Shown here piece by piece: positions 33,013-45,000 of a stretch of 64,000 nt of DNA. Below the pieces are notes generated by a model. It was not told where the DNA came from. It was given only the letters and a program-made list of their open reading frames with translations, and ran no database searches. Each line of letters begins with the position of its first letter. Within the stretch, counting starts at the first letter, position 1. The stretch comes from Branchinecta lynchi (taxonomy: Eukaryota; Arthropoda; Branchiopoda; Anostraca; Branchinectidae): the NCBI GenBank assembly GCA_023053575.1, contig JAKZAP010000022.1:18538489-18602488 (forward strand). Direction: 5' to 3'. A program made the position numbers and the translations under genes.

Positions 33013-36000
33013 GTGCGTTTTTGTTCTATTTATTGAAGGTAGAAAACATGTCAAGGTTACTTGCTGTTTCAGACAGAAAGTATATTTGTCAAACGTTGCA
33101 TTTTGCGTCAGGACAATCGCCCTCGGTATTATTTTGTGTTGAAAATATCGAGTTTGGCATAACTGGCTGTCACCGACAGTGCTCACTAGCGACTGTACGG
33201 ACGGGTTTCAGAGCTGGCAACCCTCAAGGGGCAAGGTCGCCCGAACCTCCAAAAATAGGTGGTTCAAACACTTACTCTATTCAAACTAGAGCTTCTTATT
33301 TACAACTGTCTCGACAACAGTACACACTTCTGGAGTTTATACTAATTGTCGCAGAACTCAAAAAGAAGACCCACATTAACTTCAAACTGCTCAATTTATC
33401 TGTTACACTTAAATAAGAAAAGACTTCGCTTACTGATAATAAAACAAAAAAGATAATCTCGCACCGAATACTTTTCTATAAAATATTATGTTAAACACGT
33501 AATAACAATTCCGTTGATTAATTTAACTTTGATAATTCGAGTTCTGTGACACTGGCAGAATGCAATGCCATCGATGCAGTGTGTGCCGAGGAAGGGTTAG
33601 TTAGTATTAAAAAACACGTCTTACTTATAATAGTAGGCTAACTCGTTCTACTTCACTATTCTCGTTCCCGAGTTTCTTCACTTCATAAATGTATGCAAAT
33701 TTTGCCAAGATTGTCATCGAAGATAAGGGTTATGGAAAGAGGCTAAAAACAGTCGGAAGTCGTGTGTTCTTTTCTGTGAGCATAGCTTAGTTGTAAAGTG
33801 GTCAACTATCTCAGAGTATCTGAGCAGAAATACTATGTAGTGTGAGGCGTCCTTTAAAGTTTGTCTGCTGCAACAGGTGAGTTTTGTTCTCTTTGCTGGC
33901 AATCGAGGTAGAAAACCTGTGCTTGGGAACTGCTGTTTCAGTTACTCCTGGCATAATATAATGCAAGGGATTCAATGTGTGTGGACTAAGGGTTGGTTAG
34001 TCTTGTAGCACAATGGGCACTACCTATGGTTCAATTTTTATAAACGTTTCACACATACACATTTCTGACTTCCACTAGATAGCGCTTTAAAAATAAGCCG
34101 TGTTCTTGTAATCGCTTTTCATTGACTCTTCGGCGTATCAGTGGAGAGAATTCAGAGCATGGTGATGCAAGGCGCGGAAATTGAAAAACTTTCGGCCTTG
34201 TACGAAATAAATCATTGTGTAGAGCAGAGGTTTGAGAGTGCCATGGCTGCTAAAATAAACCGTCTCTGTTGCTGGCAGATTGCTCCAGTGTTATCTGATG
34301 AACCGAAGTAAAGTTTGGCTTTCCGGATGTAAAGTTACAATACTGCCACATATGTACAAATATAACCGACCTACTTGCAGCTGATTCCAGAGCTTACAAG
34401 GAATTCTCAGTTAATACCGTTAATTAATATGAATATTTGTCAGCAATACAAATAATCCGGAATATATAATAACAACGAATAAACTCCGCTTATATTTGTC
34501 GAAACTTGTAAATCGGAGTATGGCAGTCAGCTAAAAACTGCGTAACGATATACTAGCGAAAATAAGTTGTCGAGGAATTTGCTGATTTCTGATATAACAT
34601 TGCATTCTAGGGTGTGATAATGTGGTATCATGATTGTTTGATCGACAATAGTGGCGTTTGTCTTCAGGTTTATTGGTTTATTCGTATCCCAGCTTTCTTG
34701 TAGGTCTTTTCGCCAGTGAAATTTTCGTATCCTTTTTTTATATTAGCTACGCACTTAGGAGGTTACTGTGGTGCTTTGCGTATGGCTGGGGATGAAATCT
34801 GAATAATAACACAAAAGAGCCAGGACCTCAAATAGTGAAGATTCAATCTGACTATAGAACACACCCTTCAGGCTTCATCGAAGGGCCAACAGAAAATAAT
34901 ATGTGTCATTGTGGACACAATACATATTAATACTCGAACCTAAAAAGCTGTTACGTCAAACAAGACGAGAAACAATATTACCTTAACACTTTTGCAATTA
35001 TTTTTGTGGTTATGCAAAGAATAACTAACACAACTAACTTGCGCGAAATTTTCTCCCCGAAACATCCTTGCATCCCTATATATTTCTCTCGAATTTCTGT
35101 TCACCTTTCTCCTTGCCTATTTCATTCCCCCATCCTAAAATAATCGAATTACTTAGCCAAAAGATAATTTCTTTACCTTTACTCTTCACGAGCAAATGAT
35201 TTCCAGACAGAGCTTGTCTTTCGTTGTGAGATGAGATTGACCTTGGATAAAAGGAAGAAGAAAATTGCTCCAGTAAAGTATAGGTAGCGGGTGGGCCCGT
35301 TTGCGTCACCCAAGTGGCTCCAGCTGCTGGTCTTGATGACAGCTGACATTGATCAAGTACTTAAAGCACAACTCTCAGTGGCTTTTTCACGATAAAAATG
35401 TCCGGAAATATTGTTTTTCAAGAATTACTCACACTTGTTCCGTCAAATTAGGGAGTCAAAGTCGGCGCTTGCCGACTTTGACCGGACTTTGTGCAAAAAT
35501 ACTCGGTTTTTCTGGCGAAAAATTTAAAAGAAATACACCGTGGTTAATGCTCTATATGAATAAGTCCAAAACACGCCAGTGATTCTCAGGAAGAAGGAGT
35601 AAATGTGTCCATAACGACTCAAACTCAATGACTCAAATCCCGAGTCAGCGCAGCTGTGGCAACGTTTCTTCCGTTCTTCCGCAGGACCCGGAGATTCTGC
35701 ATCGGAAGGGAGAGATAGTCATCAAGTGTATTGATGCAGGGAAGCAGAGTAATCAGACTTCACTTGGCCCCGTCTAGCCCCGCTTGTTTCGCGACGTCTG
35801 CAGACGAAGTGAAGGATATCTGCTAACCAGAAGAACTGGTTCTACAGATTCTGATGGCCTTAGTGCCGATTTTTTCAAAATTGAGTGTTCAGCTTTAACA
35901 CAGCTTTATGCCAGGGTTTGGTTCCGAATAGTTTCCTCTTGGGTACTATAACATCGGTGATTAAGCGAGTAAAAGACGCGGACCTTTGCAGAAGCTATCG

Positions 36001-39000
36001 GCCAATTACAGTTTCTTGTACCATAAGCAAAATTCTGGAATATGTCCTTCTTCCAGAAATAGTTGAAAAATGTCGCTTTGGTTCAATGCAGTTTGGATTC
36101 CGTTCGAGCGCCAGTTGTGTGCACGCTCATCACATATTGACAAAAATGATGAAACAGGCTACCCGCGACTAGTCTGCTATACATATATGTTCTATAGATA
36201 TAGCTGGTGCTTTTGACAATATAACGCACTCTCAGGCCCTATTTTCTCTCATTACTTCTGGCGTGAATCTGTCTGTTGTCTGTCTGTTAAAATTTTGCTA
36301 TGGTCATTCTTCAGTAAGGTTCAAATGGCAAGGTAGCTTGTCAGAGATTATTCCAGTCCGAATTGGTGTTCGTCAGGGGGGAGTCTTATCTCCCTACATT
36401 TTCAAGTCGGCCATATCTTCTTGTCTTGATTCTTTGCATCCTGCTTACTTTTATAAAGACCGTGCCTTCAGCAACATAGCCTATGCGGACGACTATGCGG
36501 ACGAAGAGATTCAACTTTAAGGCGCATTCTCGCCGTTCCCCTCTTAGGACTCCTCGGGGTATCAAGGGGAACGGCGAGAATATAGGGAGTCACTCCACGC
36601 GGAATCGACGGTGGGCGTAGTGACAATGTCTCGAGTCCCAAGTTGAAGGCGTTCTGTGCTTTAGCCGACACTGCATTATTTTGGCAGTGTAAGTCAATTT
36701 CCTCAGTTTGATATCTCACTTGTGCCATTTTAGAGGTTAAACCTGTAATGGGACTAAAGTAACTTTCAAATCCTCTCACACAGTTCCTCCCTAACCCAGT
36801 AGGCTGTAACGTCGAAAATTTCTATAATGCTTGGTCCTTGAGACATAATTCTTCGTCTTCTATTTTTTTTTACTAAAGTCACCTCTTAACAAACAGTTTC
36901 TTTCTCTCGTCAACTTTTGGGTCTCTTTGGGAATTTCATTGGAGTGGTATTCCATGAAAAAAAAAAAAATCGATCGTGTGGTTTTGGATCGCGAATGAAA
37001 CTGAGGGTTAACTAGACCTACGTTGCCTGGGCAACGTGAAGTGTTGCAGCAACCTTTGTTCGGCTTCGCCGACTAAAGTGTTGCGAGAGCAACACCGACA
37101 GCAAGGACCGTTTTCAAAATGGTATGCTCCAGGCCATGAAGAATATCTTTCTTCACATGGTTATCCTCAAGCGTTGAAGAAAAAAAGAACAGAATATCGG
37201 AAGTAGGGACTAAATTGACATTGCAGCCAGTTGAACTTTATCCTTTTCAATCGTAGACATCGTGACTTGTGGAAACTTGGAACATTATCTTATATAACCT
37301 AGTTGGTATTGTAAAGCTATCCATAGCTTTTTAGTTCAAAATACCATTGATGTCACTCTACTAATTATTGCGAAACATATCGTTGTTTTACATTATCATT
37401 TGTATCCGTTGCATTAACACTTAATTCTAGGTTACAGTGAAAGACCATCACCATAGACCATTCTAGCATATTATGAAAATGACAATGCTTTAGCAACCGA
37501 TTCTTGAACGACGACATGAACCAAACTTTTCTTATCAAAAAGAAACACCGGAAACAAAATAGGTACACTTACTAGTAAAAGTCGGAAGCCCGTCGTCGCC
37601 AAAGATGATTATGGAGTAATCGCCGATTGTTAGTTACCAGTCTCTGACTTGTCTCACAGTTGGGTTCCACCTATTCTTTGGTTGAGTGTGTACCCTACCA
37701 CTAAAGTTGTCAAACCCTCAAAGATTTAATTGTAAGTTACAGTGATAGACCATGGAGACTAGTTTCTAGCCCCTTATGAACCCCTTCTATCAACCGATTC
37801 CAACTTAAAAGTCCATCTCCCCGTGATAGACATAGTACTAAATTGTTTTCAGTTAAAATACACCAGAAACAAAGAATAGGATTAATAGGTACACCAACTA
37901 GCAAAAGTTACAAGACCCTCATCGCCGAAAATGATTATGGTCTAACAGTCGATTTCTGATTACAAGTAAAACAAAACAACAGAAAATTCGAAGTAGGGAC
38001 TAAATTGACTTTGCACCCAGTTGAACTTTATCCTTTTCAATCGCACATTATCTTATATAATCTATCTCGTATTATAAAGCTATCCGTAACTTTTCAGGAT
38101 CAAAATACCATAGATGCCAATCTCGTAATTATTTCGAATTTATGTCGTTGTTTTCATTATCATTATCACGATCGGAAACCTCTCACCGCCGAAGATGATT
38201 ATGGTATAACAGCCGATTGTTACTTACAAGTCCCTGACAAGTCTCACAATTGGGTTCCGCCTATTCCATTTTACAGTGATAGACCAAGGATACTAGTTTT
38301 CTTACCCTCTGATTTATAGAGATATTAAAAATGTGCACCAATTTTCACTAGTTTATAGCCCCTCATGAACCCCTTGCAGCAACCGATTCTTACTTATAAG
38401 TCCATCTCTCCGTGATAGACATGCTATCCAGTTGTCCTCACGATCAAATACACAAGAAAGAAATAATAGGACTAATAGGTATAGCAACTACCAACTTTGC
38501 TAACCCCTCATCGCCACAGATGATTATGGTCTAACAGCCGATTGTTGCTTACAAGTACCCTGTATATCCCACGACTGGGATCGGCCTACTTTTGGTTTCA
38601 GTGTGTACCTCACTACTGAAGTTGTCAACCCCTCCAAATTTTCAAGCTGTTGTATCTCATGAAGGAATTTTTGTACCAAAAAACAGATGGGATATACTTT
38701 GATCAGCTCATCGAGGTCTACCGAATGGCGTTGAAAAAAAAAATTCTATCTGTATTAGTTCAAAAGTTGACTTTTTTGCCGTAGGCCAACTTTCTAATTT
38801 CTACACTTAGAAAGGAGCAAAGGATAAGCTCTCATTTCTTTAGCAGTGAGAGAAGTTGTAAAGTTTGAGAGGCCCATCTGATATCATTTCTCTTCCTCAC
38901 TCCCAAGTGTAAGAAATGGAATGATAAACTCAGCTGAAATCACGAACAGAAATGGGTAGAAACAATAGATGGCAGCACTTTCGACCCGTGAGAAAATGAC

Positions 39001-42000
39001 ATTTTTTTTTATTCTGTTTTTTTTTTTTTTTCTATTTATCACTCAAAGAAGATATATCGGCTGTGGGGCCATGTAACTGCCGCACATATTTCGCATTTAT
39101 AGATTTTTAGTCCACTTTCAGTTTAAAACTGGTGCCTGTCTGCTTGCCTGCTAGAACCGAACTTTCCACTCGAAATCAGAAACATTGTTTGATGAAACGA
39201 AAGCTTGGCTGCATAACTTCAGACAAACCTTTCTGACATAGGCTATAAAACTCCACTTCACTTCACCCACAGTAAGCTCTGGCTCAATTACAAGCAAAAA
39301 CATCCTTTTTGGCCCCAGGCATCTACGGAGCTTTCCGGAATGTAATGTCATATTCATCAATCCGGCCTAAGGTCCACATTTTCCGTAAAAACTGTATACG
39401 TTAGACCCTTACCGTCTTCTAGTAATAAGACGAAATCGAGCGACTATGAAAAAAACACAAAAAAAAAACACAACAAAACCAAGGTGTTGCTCTCGCAACA
39501 CAATGAATGACATCACCTGTGTGCCTCTGACAGTTTATCTGTCTGTGATTACGATAATCACCGAACGGATTGGGATATGTCAATGAAACCTGGTGTGGTG
39601 ATTCCTGACCCGGTCAAATGTGAGACCTAATTCGTACTTTAAGCCCTGAGACGATACCTCACATTTAAAAAGGGCTTCGAACGACGCTGTTTCTGCATAA
39701 ATCCAACTTTAATCTCTGTTTCTGATACCTGTAACTTCTCCTTCTGTTGCAGAGTCTTTAACCCCTTCATTATCGTTTGTCATGCATTTCGAAGGATTAA
39801 GTGATGTCGGGAATCCTAAATTCCTACCATGAGTAGCAGAAATCATCTGATTTGTGAATACTTAGCAATGGCAATATTTGTGATTTTAGATATGAGCTTG
39901 GAAACAATTGATGCTTACTGAGGTGTTCCTTTTTTTAGTTTCTGTCTGTATCCATATCCATGGGTTTGAGAACAATAACTTGTGATACCGGAACTCTTGC
40001 CTCATACTGAACGAAAACGAAGTACCACACAATATGGAAGGCTTGAATGACGCAAAAGTTGAAGATGTAGATTGGGATTAAGAAGTTCGCTTTTGTTTAC
40101 AGACTTTAAGGATGGGGAAGGAAGAATTTGTGGACATAAAAACCTCAAATCAAATTGACTAGAGGGGAGAGAGGGTGATTTTCGTCACAGATGGATAGTT
40201 GGGGTCACGAATCCGGGTTAAACAGGACAACCTTTTTTATATTGTTGAGACAAGATGTCGAGATGGAAAATAATTTTAGTTTTAAGTGGAGTTTTCCGTC
40301 CCGGATCGGGCGGATGTACCTGGGATTTATGATTTTGCCGGATTTGGGGGAAACGTAGATATTCGAGAACGGTACAAATTTAATGGCCTTTGCGGTTGGA
40401 TTGCCGCAAAGGTAAACATAGCCTACTTTTCGAATCCGGCTATTACGTTGGTTTTCGACTAGGGTGAGTGGTTCCACCGGGTTATAGTAGGCTATTCGGA
40501 TTTCCTACTGAAAGTGACTGGAGTTATTGATCAATGGGGGTAAGGAGACGTTATATTCTGCGTCTATTTTTCCCGGGATGAACAGTCCGGCCTGAAGTGG
40601 TGAAATTCAAATATTTTCACGAACGAAAATAGTCTTAGAGTTATTCTAGAATTATGTCTTTGGCGTTGAGTGATCGATTGAACTTTCGGAGTTAAGTAAA
40701 TAAAAGAAAAGAAGAAATACCAAAGTACTAAACAACTAAAGAAAAAGGTACACTAGTTAACGAACATGATGGTGAAAGCCAGGGGTCTTTGAGGGTTGCA
40801 AACACACAAGATTTAGCACATAGGCTCCTAGGAAGTTCATCGCGTGAGGTGCGATTACGAGAAGGCGAGAGAATCCACAAGACTAACACGAGTAAAGACT
40901 CAACGTTTCAGTGCCATCTAGGGAGCAATTTCCAATATTAGAAACATGCCAAGCTTAATGTGTTTCGCAAAAAAAGATGAGTTGTGCCAGATAAATGCGT
41001 AGAAAAATGCACCAGGCTTCAACAGTGTAAAGTAGCCTACTGCCGATAATAATTTTTTTTTAACTTTACTAAGATGTACAGATGTCTGGAAATGCGTAAG
41101 CACATTAGCACAGGGGCACTAGAAATCTGATAAAGACCTTTACGGCTATAATGACTTGCATTCGGGGATATTTTGCCCTATTCTCTGCTTTGTTCTTTCT
41201 CCAGTATCCGGATTTGACCGGAAAAGGAATCTGGACAAAACATTCCGGTCCGCTTTTGTACTCGGGACATGTTGATATATGGTGCTCGGATAAAAAAGAA
41301 ACAACTAAACTCCTTCTTGAGAGCTGAAACCACTTGGGGTAAGTAGACCAAACAATCGAGAAGATGCTCAAGAATAAAGATAAAGGATTACGCTTTGTAT
41401 CCCAGAGTCCCATAAATTTCCCGAAAAGAACAGCCAGAAAAACGCTTGCGACGCCATAACTGCAGTGTCAGCCGTAAATTTTGATTAGATAGCAATAAAA
41501 GGTATTACTCGGTCGATAACGAACGAGGGACTCGAAGGGAAAATGGGACAGTCTGCTTACATTGCTTCAGTATTGACTCAGGACGAAGGTTAGTGGGCTT
41601 TCGAATCATCATTAAGCACACGGAGCCTTAAAAAGGCAAGGCCGAAAGAATCAAAGGATCCTAGACGGGGAAATGCGTTTTGGTCTCAGCACAACTAGTT
41701 TCCCAACTCTGTAGAGCAATAGAGGTGTACTCTCGCTTTTCCCCGCTGACTCTAGAGAGGTGAGGGGAAATGCCAGGATAGATGGGGGTCCATCTATCTG
41801 GGAGTCTGTGGGGAACCTCCGAACGAAAAACAACGAGAACGCGAGAATGGCTATGTATTGTTCGAAATTTTTTAGATGTATGATCCTTGCTAGTATGTGA
41901 AGGCTATGGTCTACTTTATTTTTACTTTTCTTTATTTTAATGTTGTTTACAAAAACTTCATTATGACCTTAAAAAGATTCGCTTTTTAATACAAGTCTCA

Positions 42001-45000
42001 ATTCATAATTAAACATAACACAGATCAAAGGAATTCATTTAAACTATCCATAACCTATGTTTTTCACAAAACAACTACACCAGCAACTACCCACCGAATC
42101 TGAAAAGGGGTCCCTCTTTATGATGGTGATGACAAGCGGAGCTTTCTCGTTCGTGGGTGCTCGCGAGCGTATATAGCGCGAGTCCCTGGGACATACAACA
42201 AGAGCTGGAAGTTCGTATGGCACTTGCAAGGCTGTTTCAGAGGATAAAATATAAATTTGTCTTTTCGTTGGTTTGTTCTGATCATTTGTAAGCAAAATCC
42301 TTGAGATAAGACTGAGCGAGCATGGACCCTTGGAAACCACAAGATTGTATCGTTCGGTAAAAAGTATTTTATTTTTGAAGTTGGTGGAATTATACCTCCT
42401 TTGAAGGTACTAGAATTTCATCTGTAAGAAACCGTTGAGACAAAAACGGCCCTCCCCCAACTCCCTCAAAGCTGTCGATTCCGGTCGGGACTTCAAGTCG
42501 GACATCAGTGATATGTCCTCTATTCGGTTATTAAGTTCCAATCCGATCATGCAGCCGTTCGAAAGTTATGCGCTACCCAATTTTCCTTAGTCCCCCTCCC
42601 TCCACTCCCCCACGGTGGTCGAATCGAGGAAAGGACTATTTCCAAGTTATCTTCCTAGCACATCTGGAAGTACGCTAATCACCGGACTGGTCGACAAACC
42701 GATGGAAAAGTGATCGGTATATGGCACTTGGCCGGAAGGCGCCAAGTGTCGACATAAAAACGCGACGACTCAGCTGTGGGAGTTCTGGGGCACTCCGATC
42801 CGAGAGTCCGCCTTAAGTCAATTTATCTTGACATCCTTCCCCTGTATCGACATCTGAAACAAAATGACCTGATGGTTGACGGTTTTCCTTGGATTCCGAG
42901 AAAACAGTAATCTGGTAATTATAAAAGAGAAACGGCTAGATTTATGTAACATATCTTTTTAGCAGCCTATAACTAGGTAATCAAATTATGATTTCTTGTT
43001 TTATCAAATTTCCGGTTGGTCCTCTAACTAACCAGTTAAAAAGGCGATTCCTTGTTTTACCAAATTGCCGGTTTGTCGTCTGACAAAACGAAACGTATGT
43101 GGAATCAAAGAATCTACATTCCGCTACATCGACACTTCAATTAGTTTCACAGAACTTCTACGTCCTCCAAAGTACACAAGATTCCAGTGGAACAACTGAT
43201 CCAGCGAGAAATAAAATTTGGAATCAAACATTTGGAATCGCTGTGCCCCATATGTCGAAATTCTAAACGACTTGATCAAGACATTCTTGAATCACTGATT
43301 ATTGAGAGTGAAATGAGAGGAATTGGAATAATTTTCGACCCTAAAACTTAGATCCGTAATTGTCTGTTAACGAAGTCAGTTCAGCCTCCGTATTAGGCCC
43401 TCTGACCCCTAAGGAGTAAATAATCCTTTCAGCTCATAGGAGACTTTCTTGGAGAGGGAAAAAACGCTCTCAGACAAGAAAAGATGAAGAATAAAGTGTG
43501 ATTGCCCGGATGTCAACTCGATTCCGGGGCTTAGTTGGTTTTAAAGTGCGAGACGAGACTCGATAAAGAGACTAGAGATAGAAATCACCTGATGCGACAT
43601 GTAAGTTTCAGAGATGATAAGGTCAGCTTCCTACCTCGGCAAACTGAGATGAAGGGTCTTATTTCGGCGTCAAATCGGTTTTCACGCTAAAGGATCATGT
43701 CCATTCTTTTGTTCGTTCAGAAGTTTCTTCTGTGGGGGTACTATTGGCCACTGCTCGGGCTTGGTCTTTTTCGCCACATTTTATGTTCTAGTAGATTTGT
43801 ATGTGTAGTTGTTTCTAGTATCTTTTGTTTTTACGTTATTTACTCCACTTTTTTTCCCTGTGGAATTTGTGGGTAATAAATAAATTATTAATTTTTGATT
43901 ATCAACAGCGTCGTTGCGTATATTATATTTGACGGAACAAAATGGATTATTCAGATACATTTTATTAGAGCGATATGTCGGCCCTTCTTGGCAAGGGTCC
44001 TCTTCAGGCTCCAGCCGCTCAAACTGGAAAATGAACTTTCTTTTTTTTCTGGAAAGTTCATTTTCCAGAAAAAAAGAAATATTTGTTGCGTATATTATCC
44101 GCCAAACCGATTCTACCGGAACACACTGAACAGTTCAAGCGCGTCTCGCACTATTTAATGTTCTACTGTTCTAAAATAGTTTAAAACTTTAAAACCAGGC
44201 TCTGATTTTATCAAATTACAAACGGCTATTGCTGTTTCAAGCCTCTTCCAGGCTCATTGACTTCACCAGTTTTTCTGACGATCTGAACGTCTCCTAAACG
44301 ATCGTGGACAGCATGTTACGAAAAAATTGCGAAACAATGCAAGTGCGAAAATCATTGACTTGTCTTGTAAATTCATTTTCCAATGACAAGAAATTCTGTA
44401 ACGGCGAAAAAAAGTAGCCTAGCCTACTATTTTAACACAAGAAAATTGTGTTTCAGAAGGTGGATGGTTCAGTATACTCTATAATATAGAGAGCACTGTT
44501 CCTCTACTTTTATGCTTTTAAGCAAAAATTAGTGGAATAGAAGAAAAAGTGTCATTTTGAAGAACAATTGTTGGTTCTACTGTACATGATATGCTACGTA
44601 TTCTTAAATTGCTACTTATAAAAAAAAAGTGTCAGCAGTTGCGTTTCCATGGCACTTGGAGCCTCTGGCTCAACTGGCATATACCGGTCGCAATTCCTTC
44701 TGTCGGTCGGGCGGTCTGTCCCACGATGGCGACTTAGGGCACTCCCAGATGTGCTAGGACGATGAAACTTGGCAGGCGTATCAGGGACTCGACCAAACTA
44801 ACTTCGAAATAATCAGTTTCTCGATCCGACCATCTGGGGGACACTGTAGGGACGGGGGAATCCGGGGTTTTCCGGAATTCCGATGATGGCGGTTTGGGGG
44901 ATTTTCACGACGAAACTTAGCTGCATATCAGGGACCCGACCAAAATGAATTGAATTTTTATTTTCGATCCGAATTTTTTCGATTTCGATCCGGGGCACCC

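Noticed and set aside
41640..41850. Possible hairpin element around AGATGGGGGTCCATCT
   Set aside because: The stem is short and no second copy or boundary was found.
43965..44015. Penelope-like element terminus
   Set aside because: The CGGCCCTTCTTGGCAAGGGTCC-type segment reminded me of such ends, but no RT or GIY-YIG sequence is near, so I left it as an unnamed repeat.
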